From NCBI RefSeq assembly GCF_000953675.1, contig NZ_LN679998.1, positions 1,635,911-1,699,910 on the forward strand: DNA of 64,000 nucleotides, read 5' to 3'. Below, one piece after another: positions 8,159 to 16,897 of this stretch. The position numbers were made by a program, and so were the translations under genes. The DNA is from Paraclostridium sordellii (GTDB taxonomy: Bacteria > Bacillota > Clostridia > Peptostreptococcales > Peptostreptococcaceae). Under the pieces are notes generated by a model. It was not told the DNA's origin. It searched no databases and saw only the letters and a program-made list of their open reading frames with translations. Positions within the stretch are counted from its first letter, which is position 1. Every line of letters starts with the position of its first letter.

Positions 8159-9500
8159 TGGAGCGTTTAATTTTAGAAATAATTTGGAAAATAAATGATA
8201 TTATCTCTATAGCTATGTTTTATTTTATGATTAATAAAATATATGAAAAAAAAAGATTGCTAATAAATTTAACTACATATTAATATTTATTTTAGTAATA
8301 TTAATATACGTAACTCAACAAATACGTTTTTCATATGGAATATTATATACTTGTCAAGGATTACTACTTACACTATTATGTAAAAATATATTTGAAATTT
8401 CTTTGAAACATGCTTTTGCTTGTGGAATGTGCTTTTCATTTGGATATGGGATATTAATTGATATAATAGGGTGGTTAGTATTATTAATGGAAGTAAATTA
8501 TACTCCTATAAGTAATATACTATATATAGATATATCTTTAAATGCTATATTAATTTTATTAATTAAATATATAGATAAAATTATAAAGTTTAATTTGAAT
8601 ATTAAGTATTATATTTACATTGTATTTACGATTGTTACAAATATATTGTGTATATTATCTTTAATAAAAACAAATAAATATATTGAAGATATATACTATT
8701 TTATAGAAAAAAATAATATAAACACATATATAGATAAGAATAATTATATATCACTTAATCTTATGCCTTTTTTAGAATCTACAAAACACTCAGTTATAGT
8801 TTCTATAATATTTTGCAATATATTTTTGATCGTCATAATAAATAAGATAATTAAAAATATGAAATATGAAACTGAAATGAAAGCTTTAAATGATAAATTG
8901 GACATGCAGTATAATCATTATTTAAGTATTCAAGAATCTCAAATGAAAGTAAGAAAATTATATCATGATATAAATAATCATATGGCATGTATTAGGAAAA
9001 TTCAAAATAAGGATGTAAATGAATATATAGATAGTATTAATGAGGAATTAAAAGATTATAAAGATACCTTTAATACCGAAAATATGATACTAGATATTAT
9101 TTTAAATGAAAAAAAATATCTATGTGATGTAAATAATATAAAATTATTTTGCGATATAAATTTTTCAAAATGTGACTTTATAGAAATGATAGACGTATCA
9201 TCTATTTTTTCAAATATTTTAGATAATGCCATAGAAGCTTGTAAAAAAGTTGAAGATACTAGATATATAAATATTAGAGGAACAATAGTCAAAGATTATT
9301 ATATTATAAAATGTGAAAATAGTAAGAATAAAAAGATACATATTAAAAATAAGAAAATAATTACTATTAAGAAAGATAAGTTTTTACATGGATTAGGACT
9401 AAGAAGTATAAAATCTTCCTTGAATAAATATAATGGAGATTTAGAAATTTTAGACGAAGAAAATAAATTTATAATAAATATTTACATACCACTTGATTAA
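8158..9500 (+). pseudogene. GHKL (AgrC/VirS-type) sensor histidine kinase, frameshifted in an A run
   Basis: Translation from ATG 8158 gives 41 codons and stops. The family sequence continues in another frame to 9500. Adding one A to the nine-A run at 8246-8254 joins them into a 447-residue kinase with an N-terminal multi-helix sensor, the H-box YHDINNHMAC, and a GHKL ATPase (NILDNAIEAC, HGLGLRSIK). The A9 tract is prone to replication or transcription slippage, so an intact kinase could still be made. Internal starts such as TTG 8403 would lose the first membrane helices. Confidence 0.82.
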
Positions 9501-9564
9501 AATTAAATATAATTCATGCTAGTTGGAACAAAAATAATACCACTTGTGCTAACTATATTGATTG

Positions 9565-9615
9565 AAAAAAATGAGAGTGTTATCTTTTAAATGCAAGAGA
9601 GCACTCTCATTTTTT
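9565..9615 (+). terminator. terminator or leader hairpin before the ABC permease
   Basis: TGAGAGTG (9572-9579) pairs with CACTCTCA (9602-9609), with A and T tracts outside and a 22-base loop. It lies only six bases before the AAGGAGG of the next gene. It ends the kinase transcript or acts as an attenuator for the exporter. Confidence 0.65.
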
Positions 9616-9640
9616 AGCATAAGGAGGTATTAGTAAGAGT

Positions 9641-12205
9641 ATGTTTGAATTTAAATTAGCCTTAAAATATTTAATGAAAAATAAGAAAGAATCTGTTTTA
9701 ATAATAGCTTGTATAGCTGTTGCAATAACTCTTATATTGGGAGTTGATATTGGTTCAAATAGCATACAGCTAAATCAAATAGACATGGCTAGAGAAATTG
9801 CAGGTTATTATGATGGCATATTAAAAACTAATAGTAAAGGAAATATTGAAAAATTAAAGCAAATAAATGGAGTTTACAATGTAAATACAGTTAAAGATTT
9901 AGGAAAATTCATTCCAAAAGATGGGTTAATATCTAAGCTTTATACATATAATGAAAATTATTTAAAAGCACTTAATTATAAACTCGTGTCAGGAAGACTT
10001 CCTAAGAATGAAGGCGAAATAGTTGTAGATAAAAAAATATTTGAAAAATCTAATGAAGGCAATATTTTAAATAAAAATATCTACGCCACAAACAAAATAG
10101 ATTACAAGGTAAATGGCGAAGAAAAGATTTATAGTAAAAAAAATAAATATAAAGTAGTTGGGGTTATAAGTAAAGAAGAACAGTATTATACAACTGGAAA
10201 TGAAGAAGCAATGGGAGGAGCAGAGTTATTCACTTTTGTTAAGACTAATGAAAGTTCAATACCTAAGAATTTACTAAATTATGATACAGTATTTAACTTA
10301 AAAGGGGTTAATCCAGAAAACCTAGATGTAAAGTTCTCAAAGTTAAGAGAAGATTACAATCCAAAATTAGATAGTACTGTAGATATTAGACAAGATACTA
10401 GAAGTGATATATCTAGTAATGAGTATCTAGACTCAACACTTAGACATTTCAAGGATCAACAAGATAATAATCAAGTACAGTCTAAAATATTTGTTATAGT
10501 TATAGCTGCATTTACAATAGTAAATTTCTTTAACATAATCCTTACAAAGCTTATAACACAAATAGGGTATTTAAGAGTTATTGGAATGTCTAATAAAAAG
10601 GTAATTAAGTTTTATTTAATTCAAATCGCTATATTATTTTCAGTAGGTTCTATTATAGGATTTATAAGTTCTATTATATTTGCAAGATATGCTATGAGTA
10701 CAATCGTAACCTTAAAGATGTTTAATATAAGTGATTTTAGTAAAATTAAATTAAACATTCCATACTTTATTGTTTTTAAAGCTTTAGCAATAGTTTTATT
10801 TATACTATTGATTACAGTGATTATTCCTGTTTTAAAATCACTAAGAAAATATCCAATAGACATTATAAGTAACACAGATAAAATAAGATACAAAACAAAA
10901 TATAATAAAAAAATTACAAAAACCCTTTTAAAGAATAACTTGCTTAGAAATAAGATAAAAACTTTAGTTTCTATAGTAGTAATATCTTTTAGTGGGATTA
11001 TGATAATAGATAAAATTGATACTAACTTGGACTATATTGAGAAGCAGACTAATAAATATTCATCCTATGCACCCCATAAGTTCAACTATTTTATAAGACC
11101 TGAATATAATACTAGTGAAAATATAGAAAAAGTAAGTGATACAGATATTTCAAAAATTAAAAGTATAGATGGAGTAAAAGACTTAAAAGTACAAAACGAT
11201 GCTAGAGGAATTTTAATAACAGAAAAAGGCAAAGTAAGTAAAATTTATATGGATGAGTATGGACATACAGGTAGTAGTTTAAATACCCAAGATGTTGACT
11301 TTGTAATTGAAGGCATAAAAGATATAGACAAATTAAATGAGTTTGTAAAAGAAGGAAATATGAAAAGTTTAAATGATTCAACAGGTGATTATATAAATAT
11401 TGCTGTATGTAATAATTTTTATTATATAAAGGATGCAATTTATAAACCTGTTGTAAAAGATTTGAAATTAGGAGATATACTTAATTTTAAAATAAAAACT
11501 ACTAATACTGATGGAAATTATTATCATAAAGACTTAAAATTTAGGGTTAGTGTAATTTTAGATGACGATTACAGTAGAAAGAGCGAAACAAACTTTGTTG
11601 ACCCTATAGTATTAATGAACTTTGATAATTTCAATAAAATAACAAATGGATTTTATAATCAAGAAGTATTTTTTAATTCTAAAGAAAAAAGTTATAAAAC
11701 TGTAAGCAAACTTTTAGAAAACATAAAAGAAAAGAATAAGTATCTATATATTTACAATGGTCAAGATCATAAGCTGGAGTTTAGAATTACTTTTCCTATT
11801 ATAATATCCTTATTGGTATTTGTTTCAGCATTATTCAATATGTATATGACTATTAGTTTAAATATAAGTAATAATTTAAGAGAATTTTCTATATTGAGAG
11901 CAATAGGATTAAATAAAAAATCACTTAAAAAATTAGTAGTTTGGGAATCTATATCCTATGCTTTACTTGGGAGCTTAGTTGCTACTATTGTTATTGCAAT
12001 AAAACAACTTAAATATATCAAATATGTCAAAGAAGTATTTATAAATCACATTGGAATGGATATAAAAATAAAATCAATATATATGCCTCCAAAAGAAGCA
12101 ATTATATTTATGGTAATAATAATTTTATTTGCTTTTTTAGTAGGATATATAAAAGCAAAATCAATAGACAAAATAAATATAATTGATGGAATAAATGAAA
12201 ATTAA
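9641..12205 (+). CDS. ABC transporter permease, duplicated FtsX domains
   Basis: An 854-residue permease with a first helix at ~20-40, a large outside domain, three helices at ~280-400, then a repeat: a helix at ~435-455, a second outside domain, and three helices from ~705 to the C-terminus. The LRVIGMSNKKVIKFYLIQ and LRAIGLNKKSLKKL segments mark the two FtsX units. This is the MacB/BceB-like class that moves peptides or lipoproteins or works mechanically. AAGGAGG ends 13 bases before ATG 9641, a long gap. The ATPase follows, with overlapping or near-overlapping frames. Confidence 0.87.
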   Translation: MFEFKLALKYLMKNKKESVLIIACIAVAITLILGVDIGSNSIQLNQIDMAREIAGYYDGILKTNSKGNIEKLKQINGVYNVNTVKDLGKFIPKDGLISKLYTYNENYLKALNYKLVSGRLPKNEGEIVVDKKIFEKSNEGNILNKNIYATNKIDYKVNGEEKIYSKKNKYKVVGVISKEEQYYTTGNEEAMGGAELFTFVKTNESSIPKNLLNYDTVFNLKGVNPENLDVKFSKLREDYNPKLDSTVDIRQDTRSDISSNEYLDSTLRHFKDQQDNNQVQSKIFVIVIAAFTIVNFFNIILTKLITQIGYLRVIGMSNKKVIKFYLIQIAILFSVGSIIGFISSIIFARYAMSTIVTLKMFNISDFSKIKLNIPYFIVFKALAIVLFILLITVIIPVLKSLRKYPIDIISNTDKIRYKTKYNKKITKTLLKNNLLRNKIKTLVSIVVISFSGIMIIDKIDTNLDYIEKQTNKYSSYAPHKFNYFIRPEYNTSENIEKVSDTDISKIKSIDGVKDLKVQNDARGILITEKGKVSKIYMDEYGHTGSSLNTQDVDFVIEGIKDIDKLNEFVKEGNMKSLNDSTGDYINIAVCNNFYYIKDAIYKPVVKDLKLGDILNFKIKTTNTDGNYYHKDLKFRVSVILDDDYSRKSETNFVDPIVLMNFDNFNKITNGFYNQEVFFNSKEKSYKTVSKLLENIKEKNKYLYIYNGQDHKLEFRITFPIIISLLVFVSALFNMYMTISLNISNNLREFSILRAIGLNKKSLKKLVVWESISYALLGSLVATIVIAIKQLKYIKYVKEVFINHIGMDIKIKSIYMPPKEAIIFMVIIILFAFLVGYIKAKSIDKINIIDGINEN

Positions 12206-12227
12206 TATAGGTTATGGAGGATTAAAA

Positions 12228-12908
12228 ATGAAAAAAAGTATAAGAGTTAATAATATAAAAAAGATATATGGAAAAGGTGAAAATGCAGTTAAAGCCATTG
12301 ATGGAATCACCTTAGAAATAGAGAGCGGAAAGTTTACTGCAATAGTTGGAGAAAGTGGTAGTGGAAAAAGTACACTCCTACATTGTATGGCAGGACTTGA
12401 TAAGCCTACTGAAGGAAATGTATATTTAGAAAATCAAGATATATATAAATTAAATGATGATAAACTATCTAAAATTAGAGTTGAAGAGTTTGGATTTGTT
12501 TTTCAAAGTTTTAATTTAATACCAGTAGTAAATGTATATGAAAATATAGTTTTGCCTGTTTCAATAGATCACAATAAAATAGATAAGAACTATATTGACG
12601 ATATTATTAAAAAGTTAGGACTAGAAAATCAAATAAAAAAATTCCCAAATGAATTATCTGGAGGGCAACAACAAAGGGTTGCAATAGCAAGAGCCTTATC
12701 AAATAAGCCTTCTATAATATTTGCAGATGAACCAACTGGAAATTTAGATAGTAAAACTAGTAAAGAAGTTATGGCTATACTTTGTATGAGTGTAAAGGAA
12801 TTTAATCAAACATTAGTTATGATAACTCATAATGATGATATAGCCAATATGGCAGATACAGTTATAACTATTAATGATGGTAAAGTATTAAGTAATGCTT
12901 TAATATAA
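12228..12908 (+). CDS. ABC transporter ATP-binding protein (LolD/MacB type)
   Basis: A 226-residue ATPase with Walker A at residues 41-49 (GESGSGKST), the Q-loop in FVFQSFNL, the signature LSGGQ at 143-147, Walker B (IIFADEPTGNLD) and the switch His (VMITHND). It belongs to the LolD/FtsE/MacB group that pairs with FtsX permeases, matching the gene before it. The start at 12228 follows TGGAGG at 12215-12220; the ATG at 12195 overlaps the permease end and lacks a site. The LytTR system upstream probably controls the pair. Confidence 0.9.
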   Translation: MKKSIRVNNIKKIYGKGENAVKAIDGITLEIESGKFTAIVGESGSGKSTLLHCMAGLDKPTEGNVYLENQDIYKLNDDKLSKIRVEEFGFVFQSFNLIPVVNVYENIVLPVSIDHNKIDKNYIDDIIKKLGLENQIKKFPNELSGGQQQRVAIARALSNKPSIIFADEPTGNLDSKTSKEVMAILCMSVKEFNQTLVMITHNDDIANMADTVITINDGKVLSNALI

Positions 12909-12925
12909 AAATAATGTGTAATTTA

Positions 12926-12961
12926 TAAAAAAGGAGATTAAATATTTAATCTCTTTTTTAT
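12926..12961 (+). terminator. intrinsic terminator
   Basis: GAGATTAA pairs with TTAATCTC around an ATAT loop, flanked by A and T runs. Confidence 0.8.
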
Positions 12962-13003
12962 TATATAGTTATATAAAATTAAATATAAAATAGTTTTTGG
13001 CAT

Positions 13004-13055
13004 TTGACAATAACCATAAAAATTGCTAACATATTATTAGCATATGCTAATAATA
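13004..13055 (+). promoter_or_regulatory. promoter with a 24-bp palindromic operator (Mrp cluster)
   Basis: TTGACA (13004-13009), 17 bases, then TAACAT (13027-13032). A perfect 24-base palindrome follows at 13032-13055, with half-site TATTATTAGCAT. It sits over the expected transcription start, where a repressor would block. The cluster codes for two candidate binders, a Fur-family protein and a DUF134 protein. Which of them binds is inference. Confidence 0.75.
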
Positions 13056-13074
13056 AAACTTAGGAGATGATTCT

Positions 13075-13905
13075 ATGGATAATTGTAAAACATGTCCATC
13101 AGGTTCAACTTGTACAAAGGATAAGTCAAGTTGTGCAGTTGAAAACAACCCATTAAACAACATTAAAAATGTAATTGGCGTAATGAGTGGAAAAGGAGGC
13201 GTAGGTAAATCATCTATATCCACTTTAATAGCAAAAGGATTAATCAAAAAAGGTTATAGTGTAGGAGTATTAGATGCAGATATAACTGGTCCAAGTATTC
13301 CTAGACTATTAGGAGTTAACAAACAAAGAGCAGTTGCAGTAGAACAAGGATTATTACCTATTATAAATAAAGATGGAATCAAAGTTATGTCTTTAAACCT
13401 ATTAACAGATAATGAAAATGATCCAGTTATATGGAGAGGACCTATGATATCTGGAGTAGTAAAACAATTTTGGACAGATGTTGTATGGGGAGAATTAGAC
13501 TACTTACTTATAGATATGCCCCCAGGAACAGGTGATGTAGCATTAACGGTTATGCAGTCAATCCCTTTAAATGGAATTGTAATGGTATCCGTTCCTCAAG
13601 ATATGGTATCTATGATAGTATCAAAGGCTGTTAATATGGCAAGGCAAATGAATATAGATATTTTAGGAGTTATTGAGAATATGAGCTACATTACTTGTGA
13701 GGACTGTCGTAAGAAAATTAAACTATTTAATGGAGACAGTACCAATAAGTTTTTAAGTGAAATGAATTTAAATTTATTAGGAGAGCTTCCTATGCTAAGT
13801 AGTATAAGTAACTTAGGACAAGAAAATCAAAATGATAAAAATTTAGAAGAAGTTTTTGAACCAATTGTAAATAACATAATTGAAAAATCACAAAAAATAT
13901 TATAA
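13075..13905 (+). CDS. Mrp/NBP35-family iron-sulfur carrier ATPase
   Basis: A 276-residue P-loop protein with the deviant Walker A GKGGVGKS at 39-46, the LDADITGPSIPR motif of Mrp/ApbC, DMPPGTGD, and the CXXC (TCEDC) that binds a bridging [4Fe-4S] cluster in the dimer. The N-terminus has Cys at 4, 7, 13 and 20, an extra ferredoxin-like cluster site as in NBP35-type members. It probably assembles or delivers Fe-S clusters in the cytoplasm. It is the first gene of a four-gene metal cluster with NifX-like, Fur and DUF134 proteins. Confidence 0.92.
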   Translation: MDNCKTCPSGSTCTKDKSSCAVENNPLNNIKNVIGVMSGKGGVGKSSISTLIAKGLIKKGYSVGVLDADITGPSIPRLLGVNKQRAVAVEQGLLPIINKDGIKVMSLNLLTDNENDPVIWRGPMISGVVKQFWTDVVWGELDYLLIDMPPGTGDVALTVMQSIPLNGIVMVSVPQDMVSMIVSKAVNMARQMNIDILGVIENMSYITCEDCRKKIKLFNGDSTNKFLSEMNLNLLGELPMLSSISNLGQENQNDKNLEEVFEPIVNNIIEKSQKIL

Positions 13906-13930
13906 AAATATAATTTAGGAGAAGTAAGTT

Positions 13931-14299
13931 ATGAAAATAGCAGTCGCTTGTGAGAGAAATATTGTAAGTGAACATTTTGGACATTGTGAAGGCTTTGATA
14001 TATATGAAGTAGAAAATAAAAATATTTTAAAGAAAGAGTATATACAAAATCCAGGACATAGACCGGGATATTTGCCAGTATTTCTAAAAGAACTTAATGT
14101 AGATATTATAATTTCTGGTGGAATGGGATCTACAGCACAAGAATTATTTGGGCAAAATAATATAGAGGTAATTGTAGGAACTTTAGGGCTAAGTGATGAA
14201 GTAGTTCGAAAATACATAAATGGAGAAATAACATCAACAGGAAGTATTTGTATAGAACATGCACATGAAGGTCATTGCAATGGGCAGATAAATGAATGA
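13931..14299 (+). CDS. NifX/NifB-like (dinitrogenase Fe-Mo cofactor family) protein
   Basis: A 122-residue protein of the NifX/NafY/VnfX fold: MKIAVACERNIVSEHFGHCE at the start, then a Rossmann-like core (DIIISGGMGSTAQELFGQNN) and GTLGLSDEVVRKYINGE. The C-terminal tail is rich in His and Cys (CIEHAHEGHCNG), a likely metal site. No nitrogenase genes are present, so it more likely carries an Fe-S or metal cofactor for another enzyme together with Mrp. It overlaps the Fur-like gene by eight bases. Confidence 0.87.
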   Translation: MKIAVACERNIVSEHFGHCEGFDIYEVENKNILKKEYIQNPGHRPGYLPVFLKELNVDIIISGGMGSTAQELFGQNNIEVIVGTLGLSDEVVRKYINGEITSTGSICIEHAHEGHCNGQINE

Positions 14300-14765
14300 A
14301 ACTATTGAGTATATAAAAAAGTTATTCAAAAAAAAGGGATATAAATTTACCATACAAAAGAAAATAATATTAGAGGTTTTACTAGAAAATAAAGAACATA
14401 AAAATGCAAAGCAAATTCATGATAAAGTAAAAAATCAAAATATTGGAATTACTACAGTTTATAGAACTTTAAACCTATTTACAGAGTTAGACATAGTCAA
14501 AGAAATAAATATCAGTGGAACAAGTTATTATGAGATTAAAATATTTAGTAAAAATCCATTTCATATACACTTTAAATGTTTTAAATGTAATAGTATAATT
14601 GATATAAATAATAAAGATATTAATCTTAATTGTTTAGATTTAAAACAAAAAGTAGAATCAGTAAGTAACTTAGATATTTATGATATAAATATAATGTTTA
14701 CAGGACTATGTAAAAGCTGTAAGGAGGAGTTTTTGTGGCAAGACCAACAAAAGTTAGAACAGTAG
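14292..14765 (+). CDS. Fur-family metalloregulator
   Basis: A 157-residue Fur/PerR/Zur-type protein. The winged helix has the recognition segment ITTVYRTLNLF. The dimerisation domain keeps HIHFKCFKCN and a second CXXC (CKSC), a structural zinc site. Which metal or signal it senses is not clear. It lies within the Mrp cluster, overlaps both neighbours, and is a good candidate for the palindrome at 13032-13055, since Fur-family proteins bind AT-rich palindromes. Confidence 0.88.
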   Translation: MNETIEYIKKLFKKKGYKFTIQKKIILEVLLENKEHKNAKQIHDKVKNQNIGITTVYRTLNLFTELDIVKEINISGTSYYEIKIFSKNPFHIHFKCFKCNSIIDINNKDINLNCLDLKQKVESVSNLDIYDINIMFTGLCKSCKEEFLWQDQQKLEQ

Positions 14766-15175
14766 ATTTTTTCCCAGAAGATACATACTTTACACCCGTA
14801 GGAAAGCAACAATGTACGTTAAAAGAGATAAACTTAAAATTAGAAGAGTTAGAGGCAATGAGACTTAAGGATATAGAATCACTTAGTCAAGAAGAATGTG
14901 CGAAAAAAATGAATGTTTCTAGACAAACCTTCCAAAATATAATTGATACAGCAAGGCAAAAAGTTGCAATTGCTTTAACTCAAGGTCATGCTATACGTAT
15001 TGACGGAGGCAATTATAGAGCAAAATTTTGCAAATTTAAATGTTTTAACTGTGGAAATGAGTATGAAATAAAGTATGCACAAGATAAGGAAAAATGCCCT
15101 TCTTGTGGATCTGATAAGGTTATTTGTAGCAAAAAAGCAAGTATATGTACTAAATGGTGCAATAAAAGTGAATAA
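14735..15175 (+). CDS. DUF134 / UPF0251 DNA-binding protein
   Basis: A 146-residue protein with the family opening MARPTKVR, a sigma-70 region-4-like helix-turn-helix (SQEECAKKMNVSRQTFQNII), and a C-terminal zinc ribbon (CFNCG...CPSCG). GTG 14735 follows AAGGAGGAG and overlaps the Fur gene by 31 bases. DUF134 proteins often accompany Mrp and NifX-like genes in clostridia. The function is not established; a regulatory role is inferred from the fold. Confidence 0.85.
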   Translation: MARPTKVRTVDFFPEDTYFTPVGKQQCTLKEINLKLEELEAMRLKDIESLSQEECAKKMNVSRQTFQNIIDTARQKVAIALTQGHAIRIDGGNYRAKFCKFKCFNCGNEYEIKYAQDKEKCPSCGSDKVICSKKASICTKWCNKSE

Positions 15176-15193
15176 GAATTATTGAAACACATG

Positions 15194-15224
15194 AAAACTC
15201 ATATACAGGTTATATGAGTTTTTT
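15194..15224 (+). terminator. intrinsic terminator
   Basis: AAAACTCATATA and TATATGAGTTTT form a 12-bp stem with a five-base loop, followed by T. Confidence 0.85.
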
Positions 15225-15266
15225 ATATGCATAAAAATAAATATGTACAATGTTGAGTAAAAAACG

Positions 15267-15295
15267 TTGACTATATACAACATTGTGCATATAAT
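15267..15295 (+). promoter_or_regulatory. padR promoter with PadR-type operator in its spacer
   Basis: TTGACT (15267-15272), 17 bases, TATAAT (15290-15295). The spacer holds ATACAACATTGTGCAT, a near-palindrome that matches the dyad at 16091-16108 and a half-match at 15243-15256. A repressor on this site would block its own gene. Confidence 0.8.
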
Positions 15296-15338
15296 TATCT
15301 TAATAAGAAATATTTAACTATAAACTAAGGAGAATATT

Positions 15339-16055
15339 ATGGTAAAACTAATTATTTTATATTACTTAAATATAAAATCAACTCATGGCTATGAAATACA
15401 AAAATTCATTCAAGCTACAGGACTAGATGTTTGGGCAAAAGTTAAATCAGGTTCAATATACTACGCCTTAAGCAAGATGGAGAAAAATGGAGAAGTAGAA
15501 CTATACAAAGAAGAAACTATTGGATCTAAAGTTAGAAAAATATATAAAATAACTGAAAAAGGAAAGCTTGAGCTTAAAAATACTATAGTACAAGAACTAG
15601 ATAAACCACTTATGCCAATAGGTACAGATAAGTTCATAATACCAATAACATTTAATAGACTGGATAAAAATGAAGCTATAGAGATAATAAATAAGCACAT
15701 AAAAAATCTTGAAGAAACCTTAGAGTATTGGGAATACTGGAAAGATATAAAAATAAATGAATCAACCTTACAGGTTGAAAAGATAGCATTTGAAATGACT
15801 GTAAATGGAATTAAAGATTCTATAAGATGGCATAAAGCTATAATAGATGAGTATGATGAGTATGTAAAATACAGCCAAAATCAAGAAATAATGATTAAAA
15901 ATATTGATTTTGGAGAAGTTCAAGAGCCTAAAAATAATGAGATTAAAACTGATAAAAAAAGAATTGAAGAGCTTAGAGAAATAATTTTAAACAATCCAGA
16001 AAAGTCAAAAGAAGCTCTTGAAGAATTGATGAATTTAATGAGTCAAGGCAAATAA
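15339..16055 (+). CDS. PadR-family transcriptional regulator
   Basis: A 238-residue regulator. The N-terminal winged helix (STHGYEIQKFIQATG, VKSGSIYYALSKMEKNGEV) is the PadR signature. The C-terminal part is longer than in LmrR and is helical, ending in an acidic LREIILNNPEKSKEALEELM segment. It is separated by a small terminator from a three-gene ABC exporter. The same dyad lies before both, so it likely represses itself and the exporter and is released by a transported drug. Confidence 0.9.
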   Translation: MVKLIILYYLNIKSTHGYEIQKFIQATGLDVWAKVKSGSIYYALSKMEKNGEVELYKEETIGSKVRKIYKITEKGKLELKNTIVQELDKPLMPIGTDKFIIPITFNRLDKNEAIEIINKHIKNLEETLEYWEYWKDIKINESTLQVEKIAFEMTVNGIKDSIRWHKAIIDEYDEYVKYSQNQEIMIKNIDFGEVQEPKNNEIKTDKKRIEELREIILNNPEKSKEALEELMNLMSQGK

Positions 16056-16081
16056 AATGTAGTTGTAAACTACATTTTTAT
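16055..16081 (+). terminator. small intrinsic terminator after padR
   Basis: AAATGTAGTT and AACTACATTT pair with a GTA loop and a T run. Part of transcription may read through to the exporter. Confidence 0.75.
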
Positions 16082-16090
16082 TTAAAGCAT

Positions 16091-16108
16091 ATATACAATG
16101 TTGTATAT
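16091..16108 (+). promoter_or_regulatory. PadR-type operator before the ABC exporter
   Basis: Dyad ATATACAA-TG-TTGTATAT. It shares the ACAA..TTGT core with the padR promoter site and lies 32 bases before the ATPase start. Confidence 0.72.
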
Positions 16109-16139
16109 GAAATATTTAATATAAAGTGGAGGGTATATT

Positions 16140-16886
16140 ATGGGTGCAATTTTAGAAATAAACTCACTTAGAAAAACTTTTGGAGAGAGAACAGTAGTAA
16201 ATGGATTAAGTTTTAAAGTTAATGAGGGGGAGATTTTAGGATTTTTAGGTCCTAATGGAGCAGGTAAAAGTACAACTATAAATATGATTACAACTATATT
16301 AAATTTTGATGAAGGAAAGGTATTATTTGAAGGAAGAGAAGTAAATTCAGATGATAATGATTTCAAAAAATTATTAGGGTATGTTCCTCAAGATATAGCT
16401 TTATTTAATGATTTAACTGCTTATGAAAATGTTAAGTTTTTTGGATCTCTTTATGGATTAAAGGGAAGTTATTTAAATAATAGAGTGAATGAAACTTTAG
16501 AGTTGGTAGGTTTATATGATAGAAAAAATGATTATCCAGATTCATTTTCAGGAGGTATGAAAAGAAGGATTAATATAGCATGTTCAATAGTTCATAAACC
16601 TAAAATTTTGATAATGGATGAACCAACAGTAGGCATAGACCCCCAATCAAGAAATAATATCTTGGAAGTAGCAAAGAATTTAAGAGATGAAGGAACTACA
16701 ATAATATATACATCCCATTATATGGAAGAAGTAGAAGCTATATGTACTAGACTTATTGTTTTAGACAATGGAAATATAATAGAATCTGGATATAAAGATG
16801 AAATTAAGACAAAGTATCGTAGCAAAGGATTAAACAATTTAGAAGAAATATTTTTATATATTACAGGAAAAGAATTGAGAGATTAG
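16140..16886 (+). CDS. ABC transporter ATP-binding protein (DrrA-like)
   Basis: A 248-residue ATPase with Walker A GPNGAGKST near residues 37-45, the Q-loop in GYVPQD, the signature FSGGMKRR, Walker B LIMDEPTVGID and the switch His (TSHYMEE). These features place it in the DrrA/CcmA group that powers ABC-2 drug exporters. It is followed by two ABC-2 permeases and preceded by a PadR-type operator, so multidrug or antimicrobial export is likely. The substrate is unknown. Confidence 0.92.
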   Translation: MGAILEINSLRKTFGERTVVNGLSFKVNEGEILGFLGPNGAGKSTTINMITTILNFDEGKVLFEGREVNSDDNDFKKLLGYVPQDIALFNDLTAYENVKFFGSLYGLKGSYLNNRVNETLELVGLYDRKNDYPDSFSGGMKRRINIACSIVHKPKILIMDEPTVGIDPQSRNNILEVAKNLRDEGTTIIYTSHYMEEVEAICTRLIVLDNGNIIESGYKDEIKTKYRSKGLNNLEEIFLYITGKELRD

Positions 16887-16897
16887 GAGGGGATATT

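Noticed and set aside
7445-9500. agr-type quorum-sensing locus
   Set aside because: The LytTR regulator and GHKL kinase fit AgrA/AgrC, but no agrB or agrD-like peptide gene was found nearby.
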